From assembly GCA_019752015.1 (NCBI GenBank), contig JAIEMQ010000016.1:1-64000 (forward strand): DNA of 64,000 nucleotides, given 5' to 3'. Shown piece by piece: positions 15,538 through 24,469 of the stretch (its first letter is position 1; every line of letters starts with the position of its first letter). Below the pieces are notes generated by a model. The model saw only the letters and a list, made by a program, of their open reading frames with translations, ran no database searches and was not told where the DNA came from. Source of the DNA: Cyanobacteriota bacterium. Its GTDB lineage: Bacteria; Acidobacteriota; Vicinamibacteria; Vicinamibacterales; UBA2999. The translations under genes and the position numbers were made by a program.

Positions 15538-16428
15538 ATGTCCAGACCGAGTCGCTCGCTGTTGCTGGCCCTAGCGCTGATCGTCGGGTTAGCCATTGAA
15601 CCAGGGTTGACCCAGCAGTCGACCAGACCATTCGGGAACGACGATGTTGTGCGTATGGTCAACGCCGGTTTGAGCGAGCGTGTCGTCCTCGCGGCAATCG
15701 AGCAGGCGACGCAGGTGGCGTTCGACACCTCAACTGACGGCCTGCTGGCGCTGAAGAAAGCCGGCGTGCCGGAGGCGGTGCTTGCGGCCATGCTCGGCAG
15801 GCGTGTAGGGGTTTCTAGGCTGGCGGCTGTGCCGCCATCACCTTCGATCGAGACGCGATCGCCTGCGGCGTCACGATTGGCCCCCGGTATCTACCTAGCG
15901 TCCGCGTCAGGAACGATGGATAACGTGACCCCACTTGAGCCAACCGTGATCACACGCCTGCGATCGCGCGGCGGGTGGGGCACGGCGCTGAGCGGCGGCA
16001 TCGCGAAGACGGACATGATCGCCGAGATCCGGGCCAGTAGGGCTACCCTCCGGACCGCAATCGAGACGCCGACCTTTTACTTCGTCTTTGGTCAGCCATC
16101 GGGAGATTTCGGGTCCAGCCCGTTCGTGGGCTGGCTGGCCTCCGCGTCCAGCCCAAACGAGTTCGTGCTCTTGCAGATGTACGTCGAAAGGGACCGCCGC
16201 GAACTCGTGGTCGGTAGCGGCAACGCCTATTCGCGGACGTCTGGCGTTGAATCCGAAAACACCGTCCCCGTCAATATCGAACGTCTGGCGCAAGGTGTCT
16301 ACAAGGTGGTTCCGACCGAGCCGCTCGGCGCTGGCGAATTTTGCTGGTTCTATGCCGCAGGCGTTGGGACCCTGCAGACAGGCGGAATGGTCGGCAAGCT
16401 ATTCGATTTCAGCGTCACCAGCCGATGA
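15538..16428 (+). CDS. Exported protein with NDDVVRM-type N-terminal repeat motif
   Basis: About 296 residues from the ATG at 15538; the frame is open upstream but a signal peptide begins exactly here (hydrophobic core then GLTQQ). Residues about 34-85 carry a pattern seen often in exported acidobacterial proteins: NDDVVRMVNAGLSERVV, a short spacer, then LLALKKAGVPEAVLAAML. I know no function for it. The rest (about 110-296) looks like a beta-rich domain. It lies 11 bp after the preceding small exported protein; the next gene starts 160 bp on. Envelope location is likely; role unknown. Confidence 0.65.
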   Translation: MSRPSRSLLLALALIVGLAIEPGLTQQSTRPFGNDDVVRMVNAGLSERVVLAAIEQATQVAFDTSTDGLLALKKAGVPEAVLAAMLGRRVGVSRLAAVPPSPSIETRSPAASRLAPGIYLASASGTMDNVTPLEPTVITRLRSRGGWGTALSGGIAKTDMIAEIRASRATLRTAIETPTFYFVFGQPSGDFGSSPFVGWLASASSPNEFVLLQMYVERDRRELVVGSGNAYSRTSGVESENTVPVNIERLAQGVYKVVPTEPLGAGEFCWFYAAGVGTLQTGGMVGKLFDFSVTSR

Positions 16429-16588
16429 TCCGGTTACTGCGTTCTCGCGAAATCGTGGGTCTGCTGACACGGAAAGCGCACCGACAAAGGCTATCGGCTG
16501 CTCAAACAGTTGGGCTAAACTCCGCTCCGGCTTCTGTCCACTCGTTGCCAAGCGTGACTTCCAGTTTCGGCTGCTTTGTCGAGGTGTC

Positions 16589-17503
16589 GTGGTCCCACGT
16601 CCGCGCTTCTCCCAGGTTGCAATCGCCCTAGCCATCGCATTCGCTGCGTGGGTGGTCGTCCGCCCCCACGACGTTGCACCGACGTTCGCCATGCTCTTCC
16701 AACAGGCCACTCGTATCGCAAGCGCAGTCTCTCGCCGCCTTCCGCCGCGCTCCGCGCCGGCGGCGTCGCAAACGCCACCGCCTCTTCCAATCGAGAAGAA
16801 GCTCATTCACGCCAAGCATGATCTCGCTAAGCGCCACGTTGAAGGAAACCTGTCGTTCGATACGCTCACCGTTGACATCCTAAGGACGCCGATTCGCCTA
16901 TATCGTCAAGATTCCTCTGGTGGACCGCTCGGAAGCATCGAGCAGCTGAAGCAGTTCGTCGAAGAGTCAGACCATCGATTGATTTTCGCAACCAACGCCG
17001 GCATCTTCGCGCCCGGCTTGGCACCGCAGGGCCTCTATATTGAAGACGGACGGGAGCTGTTCCCGATTGACCTTGGTAAGCCCAAGAAAGGGGACCAGTC
17101 TAATTTCTATCGACAGCCCAATGGAGTCTTCGCACTTTCTCCAACCAAGGCCTTCGTCGTTGAATCGTCGCGCCTCAAGGACTTGGCAGGAAAGACGACG
17201 ATCACTTACGCAACGCAGTCCGGCCCCCTCTTGCTAGTCAAAGGCAAGATCAACAGCTCATTCAATAAGACGTCGACCAGTCGCTATATCCGGAGCGGTG
17301 TCGGCATTGTCGATGAGCACACCGTCGTTTTCGCGATTTCAAACGAACTCGTCAACTTCCACGAGTTTGCCACCCTGTTCGCCAAGCTCGGCTGCAGCGA
17401 TGCGCTCTATCTCGACGGCGCCATTTCTCGCATGTATCTGCCGGCACTTGAGCGCAGGGATCTAGACGGCAACTTCAGCGCGATGTTCGCAATCGTGGAT
17501 TAA
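16589..17503 (+). CDS. Phosphodiester glycosidase (DUF2233/NAGPA) family protein
   Basis: About 304 residues. A GTG at 16589 with GAGG just upstream is the likely start; it places a membrane anchor/signal (VAIALAIAFAAWVVV) at residues about 8-25, followed by a proline-rich linker. The catalytic region has typical DUF2233 blocks: LIFATNAGIFAPGLAPQGLY, NFYRQPNGVFAL, ATQSGPLLLVKGKIN, RSGVGIVDEHTVVFAISNE and DALYLDGAISRMYLP. The family hydrolyses phosphodiester-linked sugars (as in uncovering enzyme NAGPA) and occurs in envelope polysaccharide contexts. It overlaps no neighbour and is followed 4 bp later by a second membrane protein, suggesting an operon. Confidence 0.75.
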   Translation: MVPRPRFSQVAIALAIAFAAWVVVRPHDVAPTFAMLFQQATRIASAVSRRLPPRSAPAASQTPPPLPIEKKLIHAKHDLAKRHVEGNLSFDTLTVDILRTPIRLYRQDSSGGPLGSIEQLKQFVEESDHRLIFATNAGIFAPGLAPQGLYIEDGRELFPIDLGKPKKGDQSNFYRQPNGVFALSPTKAFVVESSRLKDLAGKTTITYATQSGPLLLVKGKINSSFNKTSTSRYIRSGVGIVDEHTVVFAISNELVNFHEFATLFAKLGCSDALYLDGAISRMYLPALERRDLDGNFSAMFAIVD

Positions 17504-17507
17504 GCCA

Positions 17508-18614
17508 ATGCTTAACAACCCGACCCTCCCAGCGCGACGCAGGACGCTTGTTGGCGGGTTGGTGTTGATCCTGCTGATGGTGATTACACGTCCGTCAGCA
17601 GCGTTCGATCTTCAGGCGTACTACGCGACTCGCTCTACGCAGACACTGGAGGTATTCGTCGCCAATTTCCCGTTTGAGCAGTATCTGCAAACAACACGCT
17701 TCACTGATTTCGCGGAACTCCAGCGGGATCGCCTCTTCTTGTACCAGCGACTTGGTGACGGCGATCTGTTTTTGTATCACCTCGGGAATTTCTTTGTCCG
17801 GAAATATCCCGTCGATCCCGCACTGTCAGCGTTGACCGCGCGAACTGCAATCGCAGAAGAGTACCTAGCCCGTCATCCGCAGTTTTCAACGGGCACCGAT
17901 GACATCTACCACATCATCGGCTACTTCCTGCTGGGGACGGTAGGCCGCGAGATCGAGCGGCAGATTGCGGCACGAACGTTCGATCGTAACAACCGCGAGA
18001 ACGTCGCACTGCTGGAGCGCCTGGAAAAAAACAAGGTCCACGTCGCTCTTGAGGAAAGCACCGGCGCAAAGATAGGGACTGCCATCACAAGTGGAAACTT
18101 CGGATACCTCTTCACCCGCGCAACCGATAAATTAATCCAACACTCTCGCGTCATTCTAGTTTTCTGCGTCACCTTCGCAATCGTGCTGTTCGTTGCATGG
18201 CGCGTGTTCAGCGTGCCCGCGTTCGGCGCTGGAGGGATCCTTGTAGTCGTTGTGACCATTGTCGTGGTGCTGGTAACCGGCGTACCCACTTTCAAGCCAT
18301 TGGCCCCATCAACGGCGAGCGCTGCGACGCAACTGCGCACGTCGTTTACGCTTTCCGATCGTCAGACTTCCTTTCAGGCGCCAGCCGGTGCGGCGCTTGA
18401 GACCTATCGGCTCCTTGATGGGACGAAGGCGGAAATCGGGCATGCGATGTGGTTGCCTCGCACGGGTTTTGTAGCCCGCTATATGGCGGAGGGCAACGTG
18501 CCGCAAAAGTACAGCCGCTTGCGTTCAAATCGGCGCATTTTGTTGGCTGTATCTGGCGGCTTCACCAATATCTCTGCACAGCCTAGGCCTGATCCGATTC
18601 AGTGGACGGTTTAG
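17508..18614 (+). CDS. Membrane protein with truncated-looking C-terminus
   Basis: A 368-residue protein with an N-terminal signal/TM segment (residues about 13-32), a helical region of some 150 residues, and two adjacent TM helices (about 205-255). The last 60 residues, including RRILLAVSGGFTN, resemble the beginning of a phosphodiester-glycosidase-type catalytic domain, but the frame stops 14 residues later. After the TAG the same frame stays open for about 200 nt more (to 18818) without recognisable motifs. So the gene may be truncated or decayed. Starts 4 bp after the DUF2233 gene, so both are probably one transcript. The interval 18615-18842 holds no other gene I can support. Confidence 0.55.
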   Translation: MLNNPTLPARRRTLVGGLVLILLMVITRPSAAFDLQAYYATRSTQTLEVFVANFPFEQYLQTTRFTDFAELQRDRLFLYQRLGDGDLFLYHLGNFFVRKYPVDPALSALTARTAIAEEYLARHPQFSTGTDDIYHIIGYFLLGTVGREIERQIAARTFDRNNRENVALLERLEKNKVHVALEESTGAKIGTAITSGNFGYLFTRATDKLIQHSRVILVFCVTFAIVLFVAWRVFSVPAFGAGGILVVVVTIVVVLVTGVPTFKPLAPSTASAATQLRTSFTLSDRQTSFQAPAGAALETYRLLDGTKAEIGHAMWLPRTGFVARYMAEGNVPQKYSRLRSNRRILLAVSGGFTNISAQPRPDPIQWTV

Positions 18615-18842
18615 TTACGCTGTTTGAGTTCTTCGTCGTTCTTTCTTCGTTCTCATGATAACAACGATGATCGGCTTGTGGGAATGTGGGAATCTTGCGG
18701 TCTTTGCAAGATTTCCAAGTCGCCTGGCCAACAGCGCAAATACCAAATTACTGCTTTGGGACAGCTTCTACTCATCGGGATCGGCCGGTATCGCGATCCG
18801 AATCAGACCAAGAATTAGAGGAATTGAAGCGTCGACATCCCG

Positions 18843-20399
18843 CTACAACTCAAACTGCCACCGGCGCGCAAAGCGACGAATTACCGCAACGCCAATCGCG
18901 GCAACTAGGGCCGGCCAAAACACCGCGGCAATGGTAACAGCGACCGAGGCCCCTTGAAGCGAGTTCAAGACGAAGCGGCCAAGCCCGACGTCCGGAATAA
19001 GAAATGACTCGATGACCAATGTGAGCACTATTGCTAAGGGTAAGGTGGTTTCGAGGGCCGCCAGAATTCCGCCGATAGACTCAAAAAACATCACGCGCAT
19101 CAGACAAAACAACTCGCCGGCACCGAATACACGGGCCAGCTCCACCCGCCTGCGCGGCGCCGTATAAGCTGCCGACGACACTATCTGCAGCGCAATCAGT
19201 AAGACCGTTAACACAATCAAAAAGAGTCTCTGCAGCTCATTGGCACCAACGAAAAGGCCAATCGCTAATCCGGTCAGTGTGAAGACTGGGAAACCGCGCG
19301 CTAGAGACAGCCAGGGCGACACAAAACGATACACGTCGCGATGGTACCCCAATAGAGTTCCAAAAGGGATCGCGACTGCGAGGCCAAGAACCCATCCGCC
19401 CATCGCACGAAGGACTGTAGTCGAAACATCTCGGACAAGACTGCCGTCGGCCACAAGCGTCAACATCTCACGTAGTACGGAAAATGGTCCTGGAATCAAC
19501 GAAGGGCGACCAACTAAAACACTTGCGGTCGCCCACGCTAACAGCCCCATCATGATTCCAAGAGTGCCGATCAGAACCTTGCGAGTATCATTCTGATCGG
19601 CAAATGAATCTGACAAGGAACGGGAGCCACCAAAATCTTCACCATTATCTTTTTCGTCGCGAGGGGTCGACGACAACTGCACTTCCTTTAAGGAATGAAT
19701 CGGGCTCCCAACTAGCGAAAACGCAACTCCCCTTATCGCTTTTATGTCATCCGTTCTATGTGTTGTGATGATTATAGGTGTTCCTTCTGAGGCCAAGCGC
19801 TCGAGGATCGCTAGCAGCAAGGACCGATTTCGCGAATCTAGTCCCTCGGTAGGCTCGTCGAGGACGATCAACTTTCGATTTGGGACGTTGAGTGCGCGCA
19901 ATAGGGCCACTTGCACGCGCTCCCCGCCGGATAGTTCGCTCACTCTGCGTTCCAAGGGCACGGTGATGCCGTATCGAGTTGCTAAGGTCGATGCGGAGTC
20001 TCGCTTGGGTGCGCCATGGATCTCATCCCATAAGGTCACATTCTGGGCACCCGTTCTCCACGGGAATAGCGTCGAGCCACTACCCTGCGGCATGAAGGCG
20101 ATGTCGGCTGGATGCAGCGGGGCATTCCCGCATTGAACTGAACCCTCTAGTCGAAAACGACTATCAACAATTGCTCGAAGAATCGTTGACTTTCCGCTCC
20201 CATTCGGCCCCACCAGGGCAACTATCCGCCCGCTTGGCAAAGTGATGTCAAGCTCACGTGCGATCATACGGCGTTCACGCAAGGTTCCTGTCACGTACCC
20301 GGCGCTCAGCCTACGGATAATCACATCGCGGCTGTCGGCAGACGGCCGGCGATCACTGACTAATGAGTGTTGTGACATCGATATCGTTCTTAAGGACAC
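18843..20399 (-). CDS. Fused ABC ATPase-permease, nitrate/sulfonate/taurine type
   Basis: A 518-residue single chain combining both inner-membrane parts of an importer. Residues about 25-235 are the ATPase: GPNGSGKST (Walker A), LSGGERVQVALLRAL (signature), LIVLDEPTEGLD (Walker B) and TTH (switch His). Residues about 265-515 are a permease with five to six TM helices and the family's EAA-like loop (RRVELARVFGAGEL). Family members such as SsuB/SsuC, TauB/TauC or NrtD/NrtB are usually separate, and fusion in this order is unusual. The start is uncertain (GTG 20399 or ATG 20378); both overlap the end of the substrate-binding protein gene, so the two are coupled. Local base composition looks less GC-rich than the flanks. 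Confidence 0.85.
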   Translation of the reverse strand: MSLRTISMSQHSLVSDRRPSADSRDVIIRRLSAGYVTGTLRERRMIARELDITLPSGRIVALVGPNGSGKSTILRAIVDSRFRLEGSVQCGNAPLHPADIAFMPQGSGSTLFPWRTGAQNVTLWDEIHGAPKRDSASTLATRYGITVPLERRVSELSGGERVQVALLRALNVPNRKLIVLDEPTEGLDSRNRSLLLAILERLASEGTPIIITTHRTDDIKAIRGVAFSLVGSPIHSLKEVQLSSTPRDEKDNGEDFGGSRSLSDSFADQNDTRKVLIGTLGIMMGLLAWATASVLVGRPSLIPGPFSVLREMLTLVADGSLVRDVSTTVLRAMGGWVLGLAVAIPFGTLLGYHRDVYRFVSPWLSLARGFPVFTLTGLAIGLFVGANELQRLFLIVLTVLLIALQIVSSAAYTAPRRRVELARVFGAGELFCLMRVMFFESIGGILAALETTLPLAIVLTLVIESFLIPDVGLGRFVLNSLQGASVAVTIAAVFWPALVAAIGVAVIRRFARRWQFEL

Positions 20400-21342
20400 C
20401 TGCTTGGCGCAAGTCCGCGATAAATCTCTTTAGCGTGTCGACAACACCTGGAGCGACTGGCTCGACAAGATTAGAGAACGCCAAGGTCTTTCTGACGTTT
20501 TCGTCCAAGGCTCCGTAATCATTCTTTGAAAAGTACGCTCGCACTTCATCAGGGCGGGCTTTCTGATGGTCGAGCGCCGCTCGGTAGAGTCCCAAGAACG
20601 CCTTATAAGCATCTGGATGTTCACGAACAAAAGACTTCCGAATCACAGATGCGGAGAGCGGTACTGGCTGGCCGTTGTATAAATACTGGCTTACCGGACC
20701 TTTTGCGATTACTGAATGACCCTGCGCGGCGGCGCGCGAAATGGCTGGTTCAAGTCCAAAGAGCGCGTCGTGTTCGCCTGATTCGAGACCAAGCAGCGGT
20801 GCGCTCGGATTGTAGTCAGATATCTTGACCTGTTCTGGGGGAATGCCCGAGCTCAGGAGGATTCGTCGCACTAGCCATCTGGCTTGATCGGTGGGCAGGC
20901 TAGCGACAGTCTTGCCGGATAGATCCTTAACCGAGACATTTCCTAGGCGCCGATTCGCAACCAAACTCACCCAGCCCTCATTGGGTATGTCAACTTGGAA
21001 ATAGAACGCCAAGAAACCGGGATCCTTTTGGTCGGCGATTCGTTGTAGAACAGATTCCATGGTGAGGCCAGCAATGGCATCGACCTCGCCGGCATCGAAT
21101 CGCTGCAGTGCAATTTGCGGGCTTGGTACCGCGACAAGTTCAACACGAACACCGTCAGAGGCAATCCGTCCAGATTCCTTCATGATGACTGGCGTAACAT
21201 CCGCCAGGGCGAGCGGTCGATACGCCAAACGTAGGATGACATTGGTTTCGCGTGGCGTCGCGTTTTCTTGCCGGGTGCATCCCCACAGTGCCATCGTGGC
21301 CAGGGACAACAGGACGACTATTACTAGCGAATGTTTTTTCAT
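20353..21342 (-). CDS. ABC substrate-binding lipoprotein, NMT1/SsuA-like
   Basis: About 329 residues from the ATG at 21342, where a lipoprotein signal begins (MKKHSLVIVVLLSLATMAL then WGC, lipobox Cys). The mature part follows the type 2 periplasmic-binding fold of nitrate/sulfonate/taurine and thiamine-precursor binders: LRLAYRPLALADVTPV, ALQRFDAGEVDAIAGLT, VKDLSGKTVASLPTDQARWL. It delivers a small organic or anionic solute to the fused transporter encoded immediately downstream (46 bp overlap). The substrate cannot be read from sequence. The upstream HTH gene ends 40 bp before and may regulate or be co-transcribed. Confidence 0.8.
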   Translation of the reverse strand: MKKHSLVIVVLLSLATMALWGCTRQENATPRETNVILRLAYRPLALADVTPVIMKESGRIASDGVRVELVAVPSPQIALQRFDAGEVDAIAGLTMESVLQRIADQKDPGFLAFYFQVDIPNEGWVSLVANRRLGNVSVKDLSGKTVASLPTDQARWLVRRILLSSGIPPEQVKISDYNPSAPLLGLESGEHDALFGLEPAISRAAAQGHSVIAKGPVSQYLYNGQPVPLSASVIRKSFVREHPDAYKAFLGLYRAALDHQKARPDEVRAYFSKNDYGALDENVRKTLAFSNLVEPVAPGVVDTLKRFIADLRQAGVLKNDIDVTTLISQ

Positions 21343-21382
21343 AAATGTTTGTTCTAATAGAGTTGCGGTGTGAGGCGGTGGT

Positions 21383-22213
21383 TCACAGTGAGCGCCGCCA
21401 AAAGCCAAGCTCCTCCCTCTTGAATTCGTGAGCATCCTCGCGCCAAGCAAGTGTGATTGCTTGGAAATAGGCAGTCCACGATCCATGCTCCGTCACAGGA
21501 TATTCGGGCGCCTCTACCGCTGCAGGTCTAAGCTCGTCGAGATCTTTCGTTCTCACCCACAGAAACAATTCAGTCTGTTCTGAGACACCATCGAGTGCGC
21601 GGACGACGAGCACTTGGCGACTCCAGTACGGCGGTATCAAGGTTTTTCCGAAATCCTGGCAAGGAACGAAAACCGCAACGTTGTTTTGTGCCTCAGGACC
21701 CGCTCGTCGTTTGAGTTCCTTGGCATAGGCTTCGACGGATAACCTGACACCTCGATAGATATTCTCAAGATGCTCTGCGCCGGGGATCTCAGGAAGGTCA
21801 ACGGACTTAGGGTATGGGACGACGAGACCAAAACATCCATGACCGGATTGAACAAACTCAACGACGGCTGCTACAAGCGCAGGATCCGACGGCGCTTTCG
21901 GTGCTGAACTGAAGCAGGCAAGCACAAGCGAAGGATGCTGTTCGACTTTCAGTTGTTGGAACAATTCGACCGCGAAGTTCGCGCCGGCCACCAGCGCGCG
22001 AACGACTTCTTCGTCCAGCTCGAGCACTTTGGCGTACTCAGCGAGCTGCTGGTCGTTCGGCGCAAGGTGACGCCGTTCCCATAAACTGACGATCTTTTGC
22101 GCGTACGATTCTGAGGGAGCATCGGCACCAGTGGTGGCCCTCAGAACCTTCACGCCGACTTCGGCCTGCGACAATTCCAGCGCCTTTCGACGCTCGATCA
22201 ATTTCTCACTCAA
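21383..22213 (-). CDS. HTH-domain protein with C-terminal sensor-like domain
   Basis: A 276-residue protein. Residues about 1-65 form a Cro/C1 (XRE)-type helix-turn-helix: ERRKALELSQAEVGVKVL, then AQKIVSLWERRHLAPNDQQL. The remaining 210 residues are an alpha/beta domain I do not recognise, with VLACFSSAPKAPSDPALV and VAVFVPCQDFGKTLIPP; the layout could be a ligand- or nucleotide-binding sensor. It is the first gene of the ABC importer cluster (gap 40 bp), so substrate-responsive control of the importer is a reasonable inference. The 220 bp upstream (22214-22433), shared with the divergent GGDEF gene, are AT-rich with several TATA-like strings and presumably hold both promoters. Confidence 0.65.
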   Translation of the reverse strand: MSEKLIERRKALELSQAEVGVKVLRATTGADAPSESYAQKIVSLWERRHLAPNDQQLAEYAKVLELDEEVVRALVAGANFAVELFQQLKVEQHPSLVLACFSSAPKAPSDPALVAAVVEFVQSGHGCFGLVVPYPKSVDLPEIPGAEHLENIYRGVRLSVEAYAKELKRRAGPEAQNNVAVFVPCQDFGKTLIPPYWSRQVLVVRALDGVSEQTELFLWVRTKDLDELRPAAVEAPEYPVTEHGSWTAYFQAITLAWREDAHEFKREELGFWRRSL

Positions 22214-22433
22214 TCAAGGCCCTCACGAACTTGTAAGTATATAGACCGTAAACACATCTCCATCAATATCTTAGCAGGCACAAACGGGGCTGTAAATTTG
22301 TGTAGTTTGGAACGTCCAGCCCATAGCTACCTGTATATCGGACGTTATATCTATTCGGTATACCACCGTATGATATTCTTACCTCGACCCTGCACCAACT
22401 TTCGCACCCTGCAGGCGGAGAGGACGGTTCCAC

Positions 22434-22970
22434 ATGAACCCATCCGGCGTAATGATCTCCCCGACGTTGCTTCGGCGACTCAGACGCGCCGCTGAAGCCG
22501 CCGATCGCGACTTCTTGACCGGTTTGTTCAACCTTCGACGCTACCGCCGCGAGTTGGCGCGTCTGCTTCCACGATTTCGCCGCGGCCAAACTGGCCCCTT
22601 CGCGCTCGTCCTGATCGACATTCAGCAGTTCGGCGCGCTCAACGAGAAGTTTGGCCATGCATACGCGAACATGGTCCTCCAGAGATTTGCCAATCTTCTA
22701 TTCGGCCGGCTGAAGAGCGATAAGGATTTTCTGGCCCGGTTCGGTGGCGATGAGTTTGCCGGAATAGTCAGGCTGAAGAATTACGAACAACTTGATTCCG
22801 TCCTCTTGCGTTTGCGACGTGTGTACCGCATCGCAGTGGCGGACAACGAACACGAGTTGAACGTTTACGCCGTCGGAACATTGGCGCGACGAAAGTCGGA
22901 CGCAGATTTCATTGAGGGGCGCCTGCACGAGATGCTTAAAACGGCGAAGCGCGCCGCGCACAGAAAGTGA
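22434..22970 (+). CDS. Stand-alone GGDEF protein (diguanylate cyclase)
   Basis: A 178-residue protein made of one GGDEF domain with no sensor domain. DFLTGLFNLRRYRREL is the usual domain entry, FALVLIDIQQFGALNEKFGHA the metal-binding strand, and FLARFGGDEFAGIV the intact active-site GGDEF. It is on the short side (a GGDEF domain is about 160 residues). Known enzymes of this family make cyclic di-GMP from two GTP as dimers; dimerisation here would have to come from partners. It starts an operon with a small membrane protein (3 bp gap), a coiled-coil membrane protein and a coiled-coil soluble protein, which may position or regulate it. Confidence 0.8.
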   Translation: MNPSGVMISPTLLRRLRRAAEAADRDFLTGLFNLRRYRRELARLLPRFRRGQTGPFALVLIDIQQFGALNEKFGHAYANMVLQRFANLLFGRLKSDKDFLARFGGDEFAGIVRLKNYEQLDSVLLRLRRVYRIAVADNEHELNVYAVGTLARRKSDADFIEGRLHEMLKTAKRAAHRK

Positions 22971-22973
22971 TCC

Positions 22974-23336
22974 ATGGTGCATAACAAAGACGTCTCTCTG
23001 AAGCAATTCGTCTCGGCGTGCAGTGCGACAGCAGTACTCCTCCTGATCTTGGTCTGGTTGCCATCGGCGGGACCATTCATTGCGGGTTCGGTTGGCGGTT
23101 GGTTGAGCCGCTCGCCCGCCATCGCCGCGGCGATGCTGTTCACCGTATCCGTGGTGATCGCCGGCATGATCGCCGGCACCACTGGCATCTTGACCGGCAT
23201 CACCGGCATTGGCGTAGTGATCGGCGCCGCTAGCTGGGTGATCCTGTTGTTGCACTTCGGGCCGCTGGTGATTGGCACGATCGTCGGCGTAATCGCTCGA
23301 ATGGCGCTCGATCTCTATCAACGGCGGCGGCCATGA
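22974..23336 (+). CDS. Small multi-pass membrane protein in GGDEF operon
   Basis: A 120-residue hydrophobic protein with about four TM helices (near residues 15-38, 45-62, 65-85 and 90-110) and many Gly-Ile-Thr turns (ITGIGVVIGAAS). No family recognised. It begins 3 bp after the GGDEF stop and ends in a 4 bp ATGA overlap with the next gene, so the operon assignment is firm. It could anchor the cyclase or form a small channel. Confidence 0.65.
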   Translation: MVHNKDVSLKQFVSACSATAVLLLILVWLPSAGPFIAGSVGGWLSRSPAIAAAMLFTVSVVIAGMIAGTTGILTGITGIGVVIGAASWVILLLHFGPLVIGTIVGVIARMALDLYQRRRP

Positions 23337-24469
23337 CGTTCAAACGCCTGCTGCCGATAATGGGCGCGCTATTCATCGTCGGCTACCTGCCCACCGCCGC
23401 GATTTTCACCACGCGCTTCTTCCTGGACCACGCGCCGATCGTCGCCAACTTCAACATCCTCGGCCTGCCCGCCGTGAAAGTGTTGCCGATGTCCGTCGCG
23501 GTGTTGCTCTGCAGCATGGAGCTGTTTGCATTCCGTCTGGCCCTGGTCTTTTGGAACGCGTCCGGCAGCTCAACGCGCCTCGCTGTGATAAGCGTGATGC
23601 TTTTCGCGGCGCTCCAGATTCTGCCTTCCAGCTCCACATATCTCGGCACGCGCGCAGCGGCCTATCAGCAGCTCGTTCGGCAAGCTGAAGGCCGTGTCCG
23701 TGAAGCTCAAGACGCTAACGCGCGTGAAGACACGCGACGTGCTGCCGATGTAGCTGTCCGCGCCAATGATCTCGCCCGCCTTCAGGGGCAGCGAGCCAAC
23801 ATTACCTCCGAGATCAGGCAGGCCAGTGACGCGATCGCGCGGCTGCAGCGCTCCAGTAGGGCGGTGACGCCATTTGTCACCGCGGAGCTGTCGCGGCTGG
23901 ATGAGCTACTGAGATCACAGACACGACTTCGAAACCAGATCGATGAGCAGCTGATCGCGAGAAGCGCCGCGAGCCTCGAGACTCCCAAGACCGTGTCCTC
24001 GTCGGTCGGGGTTCCGCCATTCAGCGACTTTCTTGCAGATAGCTTTTGGTCATTTGAAGCGCTGTTGTCGCTGATGGTTTCGCTAGTGTTTCCGCTTGCC
24101 GTGCTCGCTTACGGATTCATCTGCACGAAAGGAATCGAGCGTGCCGAGATGCCGGTCTTCGATCTCACCCGCGAGTTGGAAATCGGCGCTGCACGTCCGG
24201 TGGCAGAACACGTGGCGTTCGCAGAACTGTTGAAATCCGCCATAACCGCATATGCGATCGCGCAGCGCACCGGGGGGAATCTTGCCGACGAAGCAGTGAT
24301 TCTGCGGATGCGGGACGACAGGGCAATCGAACTCATCGAGATGTTCAACGACTTGAAGGACCAGATCGGCGGAAGCAAGTTATCGCCGGAAGCGAAGAAG
24401 GAACTCGTCGTGCATATCGACGAACTCCAGGCACACGGAATACATCGTAAACAGAAGGAGGCAGCATGA
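23333..24469 (+). CDS. Membrane protein with periplasmic or cytoplasmic coiled coil
   Basis: A 378-residue protein: three TM helices in the first 105 residues, a long heptad-rich helical region (about 115-215, rich in Arg, Glu, Ala and Gln), another TM pair near 235-262, and a charged C-terminal helical domain. The plan suggests a membrane scaffold with a coiled-coil hairpin between TM segments. No catalytic motif is visible. It overlaps both neighbours by 4 bp (ATGA), so the GGDEF, small membrane, coiled-coil membrane and following soluble protein are one translationally coupled unit. Confidence 0.65.
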   Translation: MTFKRLLPIMGALFIVGYLPTAAIFTTRFFLDHAPIVANFNILGLPAVKVLPMSVAVLLCSMELFAFRLALVFWNASGSSTRLAVISVMLFAALQILPSSSTYLGTRAAAYQQLVRQAEGRVREAQDANAREDTRRAADVAVRANDLARLQGQRANITSEIRQASDAIARLQRSSRAVTPFVTAELSRLDELLRSQTRLRNQIDEQLIARSAASLETPKTVSSSVGVPPFSDFLADSFWSFEALLSLMVSLVFPLAVLAYGFICTKGIERAEMPVFDLTRELEIGAARPVAEHVAFAELLKSAITAYAIAQRTGGNLADEAVILRMRDDRAIELIEMFNDLKDQIGGSKLSPEAKKELVVHIDELQAHGIHRKQKEAA

